This document shows positions 24,602 through 34,983 of a stretch of 64,000 bases of DNA, piece after piece. The notes under the pieces are model-generated. The model saw only the letters and a list, made by a program, of their open reading frames with translations, did not search any database and was not told where the DNA came from. Position 1 is the stretch's first letter. Each line of letters starts with the position of its first letter. Source of the DNA: MED-G16 sp964467915 (GTDB lineage Bacteria > Bacteroidota > Bacteroidia > Cytophagales > MED-G16); contig CAYXSW010000002.1 of NCBI GenBank assembly GCA_964467915.1, positions 1-64,000 on the forward strand, read 5' to 3'. The translations under genes were made by a program, and so were the position numbers.

Positions 24602-25048
24602 ATGGCAAAGCAAATAGATGGATATTTAAAATTACAAGTGAGAGGTGGCCAGGCTAACCCTGCTCCTCCCGTGGGTCCTGCTCTGGGTAGTAAGGGTGTA
24701 AATATTATGGAGTTTTGTAACCAATTCAATGCAAGAACAGATGATAGAAAGGGACAAGTATTACCAGTCGTACTAACTATATATAAAGATAAATCTTTTG
24801 ACTTTGTTATTAAAACACCTCCTGCATCTGTATTAATACTCCAAGCAGCTAACAAGAAAAAAGGTTCTGATCAACCAAATTTGAATAAAATTGCATCGAT
24901 TACTTGGGATCAGGTAAAGGATATTGCTGAAACAAAAATGAAAGACTTGAATGCTTTTAAAATTGGTTCTGCCATGAAAATGGTAGCTGGAACAGCTAGA
25001 AGCATGGGAGTTAGAGTAAAAGGAACATTTCCGGAAAATTTAAATTAA
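24602..25048 (+). CDS. rplK: Large ribosomal subunit protein uL11
   Basis: A 148-residue L11, part of the GTPase-associated centre where it binds 23S rRNA with L10. The proline-rich N-terminal signature P-A-P-P-V-G-P-A-L-G-S-K-G-V-N-I is clear, and the C-terminal RNA-binding domain includes G-T-A-R-S-M-G-V. The stop codon is immediately followed by the rplA start. Confidence 0.98.
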   Translation: MAKQIDGYLKLQVRGGQANPAPPVGPALGSKGVNIMEFCNQFNARTDDRKGQVLPVVLTIYKDKSFDFVIKTPPASVLILQAANKKKGSDQPNLNKIASITWDQVKDIAETKMKDLNAFKIGSAMKMVAGTARSMGVRVKGTFPENLN

Positions 25049-25744
25049 ATGGGTAGAATAACAAAAAATCAAAAAGAGGTTCAAGGTAAGTATGATGTGG
25101 AAAAACTTTATACGGTAGAAGAAGCATCTAAAATTGTGAAGGAAATATCTACAACAAAATTTGATGCATCAATTGATCTTGATATTAGACTTGGTGTTGA
25201 TCCAAAAAAAGCTGACCAAATGGTAAGAGGCAATGTTTCTCTGCCTCATGGTACAGGAAAAACAATAAAAGTTTTAGCATTGTGTTCTCCAGAAAAAGAA
25301 GAAGAAGCTAAAAAAGCTGGCGCAGATCATGTTGGCCTTGATGAATATATTAAAAAAATTAGTGAAGGGTGGACAGACATTGATGTAATAATAACTATGC
25401 CATCTCTAATGGCTAAACTTGGTAAGCTGGGTAAGGTATTAGGACCTAGAGGGTTGATGCCAAATCCAAAATCTGGTACAGTGACTAATGATATTGGAAA
25501 AGCTATTCAGGATGTTAAAAAAGGAAAAATTGATTTCAAAGTTGATAAGGCTGGTATAATCCATGCATCTGTTGCAAAAGTATCATTCGAGCCAAAAAAG
25601 ATTCAAGAAAATGCTATGGAGTTGTTGAATACTGTAAAAAAATTAAAGCCTTCATCATCGAAGGGTATTTATTTTAAAAGTGTTAATCTTTCAAGTACTA
25701 TGAGTAGTTCAATAAAGATTGATAGTTCTATGTTAATGAGTTAA
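25049..25744 (+). CDS. rplA: Large ribosomal subunit protein uL1
   Basis: A 231-residue L1, the mobile stalk protein near the E site. It has the signature M-A-K-L-G-K-L-G-K-V-L-G-P-R-G-L-M-P-N-P-K. In other bacteria L1 represses its own rplK-rplA mRNA; I did not identify such a site here. It abuts rplK and precedes rplJ by one base. Confidence 0.98.
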   Translation: MGRITKNQKEVQGKYDVEKLYTVEEASKIVKEISTTKFDASIDLDIRLGVDPKKADQMVRGNVSLPHGTGKTIKVLALCSPEKEEEAKKAGADHVGLDEYIKKISEGWTDIDVIITMPSLMAKLGKLGKVLGPRGLMPNPKSGTVTNDIGKAIQDVKKGKIDFKVDKAGIIHASVAKVSFEPKKIQENAMELLNTVKKLKPSSSKGIYFKSVNLSSTMSSSIKIDSSMLMS

Positions 25745-25745
25745 A

Positions 25746-26282
25746 ATGAGAAAAGAAAATAAAGTAGAATTAGTTAAAAACCTAACACAAAAGTTTAAAG
25801 AAAATAATATTTTTTATTTACTAGATGCTTCTGGGTTAACAGTTGATCAAGTAAATTCTTTTAGAGAAAAATGCTTTAAGCAAGATGTAGAATACAAGGT
25901 TGTTAAAAATACTTTTATAAAAAAAGCTCTACAAAATCAAGAAGAAGATTATTCCGAGATAATTGATGGAGATAAATTAAAAGGATTCTCAGGTTTATTA
26001 TTTGCTAATCAAACCCCTAGCGGACCTGCTAAAGTTTTAAAAGAATTTAGAAAATCTTTGGATTCTGACCACCCTTCTTTAAAGGCGGCATCTATTGAGT
26101 CAGATATTTTCTTAGGCGATAATAACTTAGATTCATTGTCTAAATTGAAAGGAAAAGAAGAAATTATTGGAGATATAGTATTACTACTTCAGTCTCCAGC
26201 TAAAAATATTATTTCATTACTTAAAAGTTCTGAAAATAAAATTTCAGGTGTTGTGAAGGCACTTGAGAATAAACAAGAATAG
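25746..26282 (+). CDS. rplJ: Large ribosomal subunit protein uL10
   Basis: A 178-residue L10, the base of the L7/L12 stalk. The N-terminal domain carries the pattern F-Y-L-L-D-A-S-G-L-T-V near residue 23 and V-V-K-N-T-F-I-K-K-A-L; the C-terminal helix that binds L12 dimers is at about 150-178. Gene order rplJ-rplL is standard. Confidence 0.97.
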   Translation: MRKENKVELVKNLTQKFKENNIFYLLDASGLTVDQVNSFREKCFKQDVEYKVVKNTFIKKALQNQEEDYSEIIDGDKLKGFSGLLFANQTPSGPAKVLKEFRKSLDSDHPSLKAASIESDIFLGDNNLDSLSKLKGKEEIIGDIVLLLQSPAKNIISLLKSSENKISGVVKALENKQE

Positions 26283-26307
26283 TGTATAAACTTTAAATTA
26301 AATTAAA

Positions 26308-26694
26308 ATGGCAGATATTAAGAAGATAGCTAAAGATCTTGTAAATCTTTCGGTTAAAGATGTAAGTGAATTAGCTAATATATTAAAAGACGAATATGGT
26401 ATTGAACCAGCAGTAGCAGCAGCAACTGTAGTCGCAGGAGGAGCAGGAGCAGGAGCAGCAGACGCTGGAGCAGCTGAAGAAAAATCAAGTTTTGATATTA
26501 TGTTAAAATCAGCTGGAGCATCTAAGTTAGCTGTAGTTAAATTGGTAAAAGAAATTACCGGTCTTGGGCTAAAAGATGCTAAAGATATGGTTGATGGAGC
26601 TCCTAAAGCAATTAAGGAAGGTGTTCCAAAAGAAGAAGCTGAATCAGCTAAAAAACAACTTGAAGAAGCTGGAGCTGAAGTTGAATTAAGCTAA
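26308..26694 (+). CDS. rplL: Large ribosomal subunit protein bL12 (L7/L12)
   Basis: A 128-residue stalk protein that recruits translation GTPases. The N-terminal dimerisation domain is followed by an alanine/glycine-rich hinge (about 36-55) and the C-terminal domain with the signature V-K-E-I-T-G-L-G-L-K-D-A-K-D-M-V-D. A hairpin lies between it and rpoB. Confidence 0.98.
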   Translation: MADIKKIAKDLVNLSVKDVSELANILKDEYGIEPAVAAATVVAGGAGAGAADAGAAEEKSSFDIMLKSAGASKLAVVKLVKEITGLGLKDAKDMVDGAPKAIKEGVPKEEAESAKKQLEEAGAEVELS

Positions 26695-26716
26695 TTATCA
26701 TTTAATACTTTTTTAT

Positions 26717-26740
26717 TCCCACACAACAGTGTGTGTGGGA
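26717..26740 (+). terminator. Hairpin in the rplL-rpoB gap (possible attenuator)
   Basis: TCCCACACA (26717-26725) pairs with TGTGTGGGA (26732-26740) around a 6-base loop; A/T-rich sequence but no clean T-run follows. In other bacteria a partial terminator between rplL and rpoB sets the ratio of ribosomal protein to polymerase mRNA. The stem is seen in the sequence; attenuation is inferred from that precedent. Confidence 0.55.
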
Positions 26741-26767
26741 TATTTATAACTTATAAAATACAATCAA

Positions 26768-29700
26768 TTGAAAATATCATCGAATAGAATAGACTTTTCT
26801 AAATTAAAAAACATAGTTGAGTATCCAGATTTTCTGGATGTACAATTACAATCCTACAAAGACTTTTTTCAACTTGAAACTCCCCCAGAGAAGAGAGATA
26901 ATGAAGGTCTCTTTAAGGTATTTAAAGAAAACTTCCCAATATCGGACTCGAGAGATAATTTTATCTTAGAGTTTATTGACTACACTGTAGACCCACCAAA
27001 ATATTCAGTTGGAGAATGTATTGATAGGGGTCTAACGTATTCCCTTCCATTAAAAGCTAAGTTAAGATTAATTTGTAATGATGAGGACAACGATGATTTT
27101 GAAACTATAGAACAGGAAGTGTTTTTAGGTAATATTCCTTATATGACTAATAAAGGATCTTTTGTAATAAATGGTGCAGAAAGAGTTATTGTATCTCAGC
27201 TACATAGATCTCCTGGTGTCTTTTTTGCTCAGAGTAAGCACACTAATGGTACGCCATTGTACTCTGCTAGAATTATTCCATTTAGAGGTTCTTGGATTGA
27301 GTTTGCAACGGATGTAAACAATGTCATGTATGCATATATAGATAGAAAAAAGAAGTTTCCTATAACTACTTTGCTTAGAGCTATTGGTTTTGGGTCTGAT
27401 AAAGATATTCTTGATATATTTAAATTATCAGAAGAAGTTGAAGCTAAAAAAGTTACTTTAAAAAAGGCCTTAGGAAGAAAGCTTGCTGCAAGGGTTCTTA
27501 AGACTTGGGTTGAAGATTTTGTTGATGAAGATACGGGAGAAGTAATATCAGTTGATAGAAATGAGTTAGTGCTTGACAGGGATCATATCCTTCAAGAAGA
27601 GGATATTGATGTGATACTTGAGTCAGAAGCCCCTTATGTTACAGTTCATAGAGAAGACATTAATGTAGGTGAATTTGCCATTATTTATAATACATTAAAA
27701 AAAGATGTTTCGAACTCCGAGAAGGAGGCACTTGAAGAGATTTATAGACAACTAAGAAATACTGAAGCTCCAGATGAACAGACTGCAAGGGATATTATTC
27801 AGAATTTATTTTTTAGTGATAAAAGATATGATTTAGGAGAAGTTGGAAGATATAGAATTAATAAAAAATTAAATATTGATACTGATTATAATGTCAGGGT
27901 TCTAACAAATGAAGACATTATATTAATTGTAAAATATTTGATCACTTTGATAAATGCTAAAACAGTTGTTGATGATATTGACCATTTGAGTAACAGAAGG
28001 GTCAGAACTGTAGGAGAGCAATTATATTCTCAGTTTGGTGTTGGTTTAGCTAGAATGTCAAGAACTATAAGAGAGAGAATGAATGTAAGAGATAATGAGG
28101 ACTTTAAACCTGTTGATCTGATTAACGCTAGAACTTTAACTTCTGTAATTAACTCATTTTTTGGAACTAATCAGTTATCGCAATTCATGGACCAAACAAA
28201 TCCATTAGCTGAAATTACTCATAAAAGGAGGATGTCTGCTCTTGGACCTGGTGGTTTATCTAGAGAAAGAGCTGGTTTTGAGGTTAGAGATGTTCATTAT
28301 ACTCACTACGGAAGATTATGTACAATTGAAACTCCAGAAGGCCCAAATATTGGTCTTATTTCATCATTATGTGTACATGCCAAGGTAAATAATATGGGAT
28401 TCATTGAAACACCTTACAGGGAAGTTTTTAATGGAAAAGTTGACATGACTGGTAAAATAAGTTATTTAACCGCTGAGGAAGAAGATGAGTCTTACATCGC
28501 CCAGGCTAATGTTCCTCTTAAGACAAACGGTCAATTTGTGGAAAATACAGTTAAGGCTAGGTATGAGGGTGATTTTCCATTAGCAAAAAATAAGGAATTA
28601 AAGTACATGGACGTAGCTCCAAATCAAATTGTATCAGTTGCTGCTTCTCTAATTCCATTCCTTGAACATGATGACGCTAACAGAGCATTAATGGGTTCAA
28701 ATATGATGAGGCAGGCAGTACCACTTATGAGACCAGATTCTCCGATCGTGGGAACTGGAATGGAGTACAGGGTAGCAAAAGACTCGAGATCTACAATAGT
28801 AGCAGAAGGTAAGGGCACAGTCTCTTATGTTGATTCTAACAAGATAGAAATAAAATATGAATTAGATGCTAATGAGAAGTTAGTTTCGTTTGATGAGAAT
28901 TCTAAAACATATGATCTTATCAAGTTTAGAAGAACTAATCAAGACACATGTGTAAACTTAACTCCTACCGTTAAATCAGGAGATAAAGTTAAAAAAGGAC
29001 AAGTAATTTGTGAAGGTTTTGCTACCCAAGGTGGCGAACTTGCACTTGGAAGAAATTTAAAAGTAGCATTCATGCCTTGGAAAGGATATAACTTTGAGGA
29101 TGCAATTGTAATATCAGAGAAAGTTGTAAAAGAAGACGTTTTCACATCCTTGCATATTGAAGAATTTAAACTTGAGGTTAGAGATACAAAAAGGGGTGAA
29201 GAAGAGTTTACTAATGAAATTCCAAATGTTAGTGATGATGCAATTAAAAATTTAGATGAGAATGGTGTTATTAGAGTTGGAGCTAAAGTTAAGGAGGGTG
29301 ATATCTTGATTGGTAAAATAACCCCTAAGGGTGAAAGTGACCCAACACCTGAAGAGAGGCTACTAAGAGCAATTTTTGGTGATAAGGCTGGTGATGTCAA
29401 AGATGCCTCTTTAAAGGCACCTCCATCCCTTAACGGTGTGGTAGTTGATACTAAACTTTTTACCAGACAGAAGAAAGACAAAGACTCAAAGAAACTAGCC
29501 AAGAAACAAATTGAGTTATTAAAAGCAGATTACGGTAAATCATTAGTTGGGCTTAAAGAGAAGTTAATCTCTAAGTTTGAAAAGTTATTGAAAAATAAAA
29601 AGTGTAACGGGATAAGTCATAAGTATGGAGATCAACTTGTAAAAGCAGGTGTTAAGTTTAGCAGAAAAATGATAGAAGACAAGTTGTTTCCTAAGAAGAA

Positions 29701-30634
29701 TATATACTATGATATTAATAGTTTAAATGTTCCTGAAGAATCTAGTCTCATACAGGATGTAGTCTTAGAGGACTGGACTGATGATAAGAAAACTAATGAA
29801 TCAGTATCTAGAGCAGTAAAAAATTATGTTATCAAAAGAAACGATCTGACTTCAGGTTATAAAAAAGAGAAATTCTCATTAGAAGTTGGCGATGAGTTAG
29901 CTCCTGGTATAGTTCAAATGGCCAAAGTATATGTTGCCAAGAAAAGAAAACTTAAAGTTGGTGATAAAATGGCAGGAAGGCATGGTAACAAGGGTGTGGT
30001 AGCTAGAATTGTTAAAGAAGAGGACATGCCATTCTTAGAAGATGGTTCAACTGTAGATATAGTTCTTAATCCTCTAGGTGTTCCATCAAGGATGAATATT
30101 GGGCAGCTTTATGAGACTGCATTAGGTTGGGCTGGTCTAAAATTAAACAAAAAGTATAGAACACCAATTTTTGATGGAGCTACTGCTGATGAGGTAAGTA
30201 AAGAGATTGATAAGGCTGATCTTCCTTCATTTGGAAGAACTCATTTATATGATGGTTCCACTGGAAAAAGATTTGACCAACCTGTAACTGTTGGAGTGAT
30301 ATATATGCTTAAGTTAGGTCATTTAATTGATGATAAAATGCATTCAAGATCAATTGGGCCATATTCTTTGATTACACAACAACCTTTAGGAGGAAAAGCA
30401 CAATTTGGAGGTCAACGTTTTGGAGAAATGGAAGTTTGGGCTCTAGAAGCTTTTGGTGCTTCTCATGTTCTTCAAGAAATATTAACTATTAAATCTGATG
30501 ATATAGTAGGTAGAGCAAAAGCTTATGAAGCTATTGTTAAAGGTGAAAATATGCAAACTCCAGGTGTTCCTGAATCATTTAATGTTTTGATTCATGAATT
30601 AAGAGGTTTGGCTTTAGAAATTACAATGAAATAA
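26768..30634 (+). CDS. rpoB: DNA-directed RNA polymerase subunit beta
   Basis: A 1288-residue RpoB of normal Bacteroidota length. The start is a TTG at 26768: an in-frame TAA lies upstream at 26747 with no ATG between, and the N-terminus (I-D-F-S-K-L, then Y-P-D-F-L-D-V-Q) aligns with family starts. Conserved blocks include the rifampicin region (F-F-G-T-N-Q-L-S-Q-F-M-D-Q-T-N-P-L), H-K-R-R-M-S-A-L-G-P-G-G-L, and the C-terminal K-M-A-G-R-H-G-N-K-G. Rif-region residues look wild type. rpoC follows 18 bases later. Confidence 0.98.
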   Translation: MKISSNRIDFSKLKNIVEYPDFLDVQLQSYKDFFQLETPPEKRDNEGLFKVFKENFPISDSRDNFILEFIDYTVDPPKYSVGECIDRGLTYSLPLKAKLRLICNDEDNDDFETIEQEVFLGNIPYMTNKGSFVINGAERVIVSQLHRSPGVFFAQSKHTNGTPLYSARIIPFRGSWIEFATDVNNVMYAYIDRKKKFPITTLLRAIGFGSDKDILDIFKLSEEVEAKKVTLKKALGRKLAARVLKTWVEDFVDEDTGEVISVDRNELVLDRDHILQEEDIDVILESEAPYVTVHREDINVGEFAIIYNTLKKDVSNSEKEALEEIYRQLRNTEAPDEQTARDIIQNLFFSDKRYDLGEVGRYRINKKLNIDTDYNVRVLTNEDIILIVKYLITLINAKTVVDDIDHLSNRRVRTVGEQLYSQFGVGLARMSRTIRERMNVRDNEDFKPVDLINARTLTSVINSFFGTNQLSQFMDQTNPLAEITHKRRMSALGPGGLSRERAGFEVRDVHYTHYGRLCTIETPEGPNIGLISSLCVHAKVNNMGFIETPYREVFNGKVDMTGKISYLTAEEEDESYIAQANVPLKTNGQFVENTVKARYEGDFPLAKNKELKYMDVAPNQIVSVAASLIPFLEHDDANRALMGSNMMRQAVPLMRPDSPIVGTGMEYRVAKDSRSTIVAEGKGTVSYVDSNKIEIKYELDANEKLVSFDENSKTYDLIKFRRTNQDTCVNLTPTVKSGDKVKKGQVICEGFATQGGELALGRNLKVAFMPWKGYNFEDAIVISEKVVKEDVFTSLHIEEFKLEVRDTKRGEEEFTNEIPNVSDDAIKNLDENGVIRVGAKVKEGDILIGKITPKGESDPTPEERLLRAIFGDKAGDVKDASLKAPPSLNGVVVDTKLFTRQKKDKDSKKLAKKQIELLKADYGKSLVGLKEKLISKFEKLLKNKKCNGISHKYGDQLVKAGVKFSRKMIEDKLFPKKNIYYDINSLNVPEESSLIQDVVLEDWTDDKKTNESVSRAVKNYVIKRNDLTSGYKKEKFSLEVGDELAPGIVQMAKVYVAKKRKLKVGDKMAGRHGNKGVVARIVKEEDMPFLEDGSTVDIVLNPLGVPSRMNIGQLYETALGWAGLKLNKKYRTPIFDGATADEVSKEIDKADLPSFGRTHLYDGSTGKRFDQPVTVGVIYMLKLGHLIDDKMHSRSIGPYSLITQQPLGGKAQFGGQRFGEMEVWALEAFGASHVLQEILTIKSDDIVGRAKAYEAIVKGENMQTPGVPESFNVLIHELRGLALEITMK

Positions 30635-30652
30635 AAATTTAATAAACAGTTT

Positions 30653-33600
30653 ATGATATCTAACAAAATCAATAAATCAAGTAACTTCTCAAAAATTATA
30701 GTAAGTCTAGCTTCTCCAGAATCTATACTTGAAAATTCTTTTGGTGAAGTTACAGCTCCTGAAACTATTAACTACAGGACCTTTAAACCTGAAATGGGTG
30801 GTCTCTTCTGTGAGAGAACTTTTGGACCTGTAAAAGATTGGGAATGTCATTGTGGAAAATATAAGAGAATAAGATACAAGGGAATTATATGTGATAGATG
30901 TGGTGTTGAGGTAACTGAGAAGAAAGTTAGAAGAGAGAGGATGGGTCATATTGAGTTAGTGGTACCTGTTGCTCATATTTGGTATTTTAGGACCCTCCCA
31001 AATAAAATCGGTTATATGTTGGGTATTCCAGCAAAAAAACTTAACCAAGTAGTTTATTATGAGAGATATGTTGTAATAAACCCTGGTGTCAAAGAAGAAG
31101 ATGGTTGTCAAAAGATGGATTTGTTGACTGAAGAAGAATACTTAAATATTGTAGATTCTCTACCAAAAGATAATTATTTGTTGCCTAATGATGATCCAAA
31201 TAAGTTCATGGCTAAGATGGGAGCAGAGGCTATTGCTGAACTTTTATCACAAATAGATCTTGACTCTTTATCAGTTGACCTTAGGTACAAAGCTGCAAAT
31301 GAGACATCTCAACAAAGGAAGGCGGAGGCTCTTAAAAGGTTAAGAGTAATTGAGTCATTTAGAGATTCTAGGGAAAATATAGACAATAAACCAGAGTGGA
31401 TGATTGTAAAAATGATTCCGGTTATTCCACCTGAATTAAGACCACTTGTACCATTAGATGGTGGTAGATTTGCTACATCCGATCTTAATGATTTATACAG
31501 AAGGGTTATTATAAGAAATAATAGACTTAAAAGATTACTAGAAATTAGAGCCCCTGAAGTGATACTTAGAAATGAGAAGAGAATGCTTCAAGAAGCTGTG
31601 GACTCTTTATTTGATAATTCAAGAAGAATTAACGCCGTAAGGTCAGATGGTAACAGATCCTTAAAATCTTTAACGGATATGCTTAAAGGTAAGCAAGGTA
31701 GGTTCAGACAAAACCTTCTAGGTAAAAGAGTTGATTATTCAGGTAGATCGGTAATTGTAGTTGGGCCAAAACTTAAAATGCATGAATGTGGTCTCCCTAA
31801 AGATATGGCTGCGGAATTATTTAAGCCTTTTATTATAAGAAAGCTTATTGAGAGGGGTATTGTTAAAACAGTAAAATCTGCAAAAAAACTTGTAGATAAA
31901 AAAGAACCAGTAATTTGGGATATTTTAGAAAATGTTTTGGTTGGTCATCCTGTCCTTCTTAATAGAGCACCTACATTACATAGGTTAGGAATCCAAGCCT
32001 TTCAGCCAAAATTAATTGAGGGTAAAGCTATAGAATTACATCCTCTAGCTTGTACTGCTTTTAATGCTGACTTTGATGGTGACCAGATGGCCGTACATGT
32101 TCCTCTTGGTCATGAGGCAATTATTGAGGCTTCTCTTTTGATGTTAGGATCTAATAATATTCTTAATCCTGCTAATGGTGCGCCAATTACTGTTCCATCT
32201 CAGGATATGGTATTAGGTTTATATTATGTATCTAAAGGAAGAAAATCTACTAAAGATCATCCGCTTAAAGGTGAAGGTCTTATTTTTTCTAGCTCAAGGG
32301 AAGTTATTATTGCCCTAAACGAAGATAAGTTAGATAAAAATGCATGCATTAAGATAAGAACTGATGTGAGATCAGCTGATGGAACTTTAGAGAATAAAGT
32401 AATAGAAACTGTTGCAGGAAGGGTTTTATTTAATAATTTAATTCCTAAGGAAGTAGGTTATATAGATGAATTACTCACAAAAAAGAAATTGCAGCAGATA
32501 ATTTCAATAGTGTATAAAGTATGTGGAATATCTAGTACAGCACAGTTCCTTGATAATATTAAAGAACTTGGTTTTAAGATGGCTTATGAAGGTGGTTTGT
32601 CAATGGGATTAGGAGATATTCAGATTCCAGAGGCTAAACAATCTTTAGTTGATTCAGCTAAGAAAGAGGTTAAGTCTGTGTGGGACAATTATTACATGGG
32701 ACTTATAACAGATAATGAAAGATATAACCAAGTTATTGATATATGGACTAGGGCGAATACAAGACTTACTACAACACTGATGAATCAGCTTGAGGATAAT
32801 GATCAAGGTTTTAATCCAATATACATGATGATGGACTCTGGAGCAAGGGGTTCAAGAGAACAAATCAGACAGTTAGGAGGTATGAGAGGATTGATGGCTA
32901 AGCCTCAGAAAAATTTATCAGGATCAGTTGGAGAAATTATTGAAAATCCAATTCTTTCAAACTTCAAAGAAGGTCTAGATGTAATTGAGTACTTTATTTC
33001 AACTCACGGTGCAAGAAAAGGGTTAGCTGATACTGCTCTGAAGACTGCAGATGCTGGTTATTTGACTAGAAGATTGGTTGATGTAGCTCAGGATGTAATT
33101 ATTAATGAAGAAGATTGTGGTACATTAAGAGGCGTTACAATAAGTGCTTTAAAAGATAATGAGGATATTGTTGAGCCATTATCGGAAAGAATTCTTGGAA
33201 GAGTTACTGTCCATGATGTATATGATCCAATTTCTAATGATCTTATTATTGAGTCTGGAGAAGAAATAAATGAGACAATAGCTCAAATTATTGATCAGAC
33301 TAGTATTGAAGAAATAGAAATAAGATCAGTGCTTACATGTGAAACAACAAGAGGTGCTTGCGCTAAATGTTATGGTAGAAATTTAGCTAATGGGAAAATG
33401 GTTAATACTGGAGAAGCTGTAGGAGTGATTGCTGCTCAGTCAATAGGTGAACCAGGTACACAGCTTACGTTAAGAACATTCCATGTTGGTGGTACAGCTT
33501 CAAATATAGCTATTGATGCAAATGTTAAAGCTAAGTTTGATGGTAAAACAGTATTTGATGGAATTAGATCAGTATCGACAAAGGATAGTGAAGGAAAAAA

Positions 33601-34981
33601 AGCTGAAGTAGTTATGGCTAGGAGTGGTGAAGTTAAACTAGTAAATAGTAAAGGAGTAACACTTATTTCTAATAATGTCCCTTATGGATCATATTTAAAA
33701 GTAAAGGATGGACAGAAAGTAAGTAAAGGAGATGTCCTTTGTGCTTGGGATCCTTACAATGCTGTTATTTTATCTGAGCTTAAAGGTAAAATTGATTTTG
33801 AATCTATTGAAGAAGGTATTACTTTCAAAGAAGAATTTGATGAACAAACTGGACATAAAGAGAAAGTTATTGTAGAGTGTAGAGATAAAACTAAAAACCC
33901 AGCAATAGTTGTTAAGTCTAAGGATGGAGAAAAAGCATATAATATTCCTGTTGGAGCTCACCTTTCAGTTGATAAGGGAAGTCCTGTAAATCCTGGAACT
34001 ATTTTATCAAAAATTCCAAGAATGATTGGGCAATCTAGAGATATAACTGGAGGTCTTCCAAGAGTAACTGAGTTATTTGAAGCAAGAAATCCATCGAATC
34101 CAGCTGTCGTTAGTGAAATTGATGGAGTTGTATCTTATGGTGGAATAAAGAGAGGGAATAGAGAAATCTTTATTGAGTCTAAAGATGGTACAAAGAAAAA
34201 ATATTTAGTTTCATTATCTAAGCATATTTTAGTTCAAGATAATGACTATGTTAAAGCAGGATCTCCATTATCAGATGGAGCAATAACACCTGCTGATATT
34301 TTATCAATAAAAGGACCAACAGAAGTACAGGATTATTTAGTTAATGAAATACAAGAAGTTTATAGATTACAAGGTGTTAAGATTAATGACAAGCATATAG
34401 AGGTCATTGTTAGACAAATGATGCAAAAAGTCATAATCATTGACCCGGGAGATACCAATTTCTTACAAGATGAAAAAGTTGATAAACTTATATTTAACAA
34501 TGTTAATGACAATATTTTCGAGAAAAAAGTAGTAATTAACACTGGTGATTCTGTTGTATTTAAAGAAGCTCAAATAATTTCATCAAGAGAATTAAGAGAT
34601 GAAAATTCATCTTTGAGGAGAAATGATAAGAAAATTGTTGAAACAAGAAATGCTGACGCAGCGGTTTCTAGGCCTTCTTTACAAGGAATTACTAGAGCAT
34701 CCTTAGGAACGGAAAGCTTTATATCTGCAGCCTCTTTCCAAGAAACTACAAAAGTTTTAAGTGAGGCTTCAATAAGAGGTAAGGCTGATGATTTAAGGGG
34801 ACTTAAAGAAAATGTTATTGTAGGCCACTTAATACCAGCAGGGACTGGATTAAAAGAATATAGCGATATGATTGTAGGATCTGAGAGGGAATATGATGAA
34901 CTTATGGCAAAGTCTGAAGAAGATGTTGTCTTTGATGATTCTGTTAATGCTGATGTTGTTGAAGAAAATAAACAGGATTAA
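30653..34981 (+). CDS. rpoC: DNA-directed RNA polymerase subunit beta'
   Basis: A 1442-residue RpoC, the catalytic subunit. The zinc-binding domain near residues 60-85 has C-H-C-G-K and I-C-D-R-C-G. The active-site loop N-A-D-F-D-G-D is at 471-477, with the three magnesium-binding aspartates at 473, 475 and 477. The bridge/trigger helix region and the second zinc site (C-E-T-T-R-G-A-C-A-K-C-Y) are present. The C-terminus is acidic. It is followed two bases later by a DUF3467 gene. Confidence 0.99.
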   Translation: MISNKINKSSNFSKIIVSLASPESILENSFGEVTAPETINYRTFKPEMGGLFCERTFGPVKDWECHCGKYKRIRYKGIICDRCGVEVTEKKVRRERMGHIELVVPVAHIWYFRTLPNKIGYMLGIPAKKLNQVVYYERYVVINPGVKEEDGCQKMDLLTEEEYLNIVDSLPKDNYLLPNDDPNKFMAKMGAEAIAELLSQIDLDSLSVDLRYKAANETSQQRKAEALKRLRVIESFRDSRENIDNKPEWMIVKMIPVIPPELRPLVPLDGGRFATSDLNDLYRRVIIRNNRLKRLLEIRAPEVILRNEKRMLQEAVDSLFDNSRRINAVRSDGNRSLKSLTDMLKGKQGRFRQNLLGKRVDYSGRSVIVVGPKLKMHECGLPKDMAAELFKPFIIRKLIERGIVKTVKSAKKLVDKKEPVIWDILENVLVGHPVLLNRAPTLHRLGIQAFQPKLIEGKAIELHPLACTAFNADFDGDQMAVHVPLGHEAIIEASLLMLGSNNILNPANGAPITVPSQDMVLGLYYVSKGRKSTKDHPLKGEGLIFSSSREVIIALNEDKLDKNACIKIRTDVRSADGTLENKVIETVAGRVLFNNLIPKEVGYIDELLTKKKLQQIISIVYKVCGISSTAQFLDNIKELGFKMAYEGGLSMGLGDIQIPEAKQSLVDSAKKEVKSVWDNYYMGLITDNERYNQVIDIWTRANTRLTTTLMNQLEDNDQGFNPIYMMMDSGARGSREQIRQLGGMRGLMAKPQKNLSGSVGEIIENPILSNFKEGLDVIEYFISTHGARKGLADTALKTADAGYLTRRLVDVAQDVIINEEDCGTLRGVTISALKDNEDIVEPLSERILGRVTVHDVYDPISNDLIIESGEEINETIAQIIDQTSIEEIEIRSVLTCETTRGACAKCYGRNLANGKMVNTGEAVGVIAAQSIGEPGTQLTLRTFHVGGTASNIAIDANVKAKFDGKTVFDGIRSVSTKDSEGKKAEVVMARSGEVKLVNSKGVTLISNNVPYGSYLKVKDGQKVSKGDVLCAWDPYNAVILSELKGKIDFESIEEGITFKEEFDEQTGHKEKVIVECRDKTKNPAIVVKSKDGEKAYNIPVGAHLSVDKGSPVNPGTILSKIPRMIGQSRDITGGLPRVTELFEARNPSNPAVVSEIDGVVSYGGIKRGNREIFIESKDGTKKKYLVSLSKHILVQDNDYVKAGSPLSDGAITPADILSIKGPTEVQDYLVNEIQEVYRLQGVKINDKHIEVIVRQMMQKVIIIDPGDTNFLQDEKVDKLIFNNVNDNIFEKKVVINTGDSVVFKEAQIISSRELRDENSSLRRNDKKIVETRNADAAVSRPSLQGITRASLGTESFISAASFQETTKVLSEASIRGKADDLRGLKENVIVGHLIPAGTGLKEYSDMIVGSEREYDELMAKSEEDVVFDDSVNADVVEENKQD

Positions 34982-34983
34982 AA

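Noticed and set aside
28939..29502. 187-residue open frame antisense to rpoB
   Set aside because: Ser/Leu/Pro-rich composition of a codon shadow, no recognisable domain, and it lies fully within a conserved gene.
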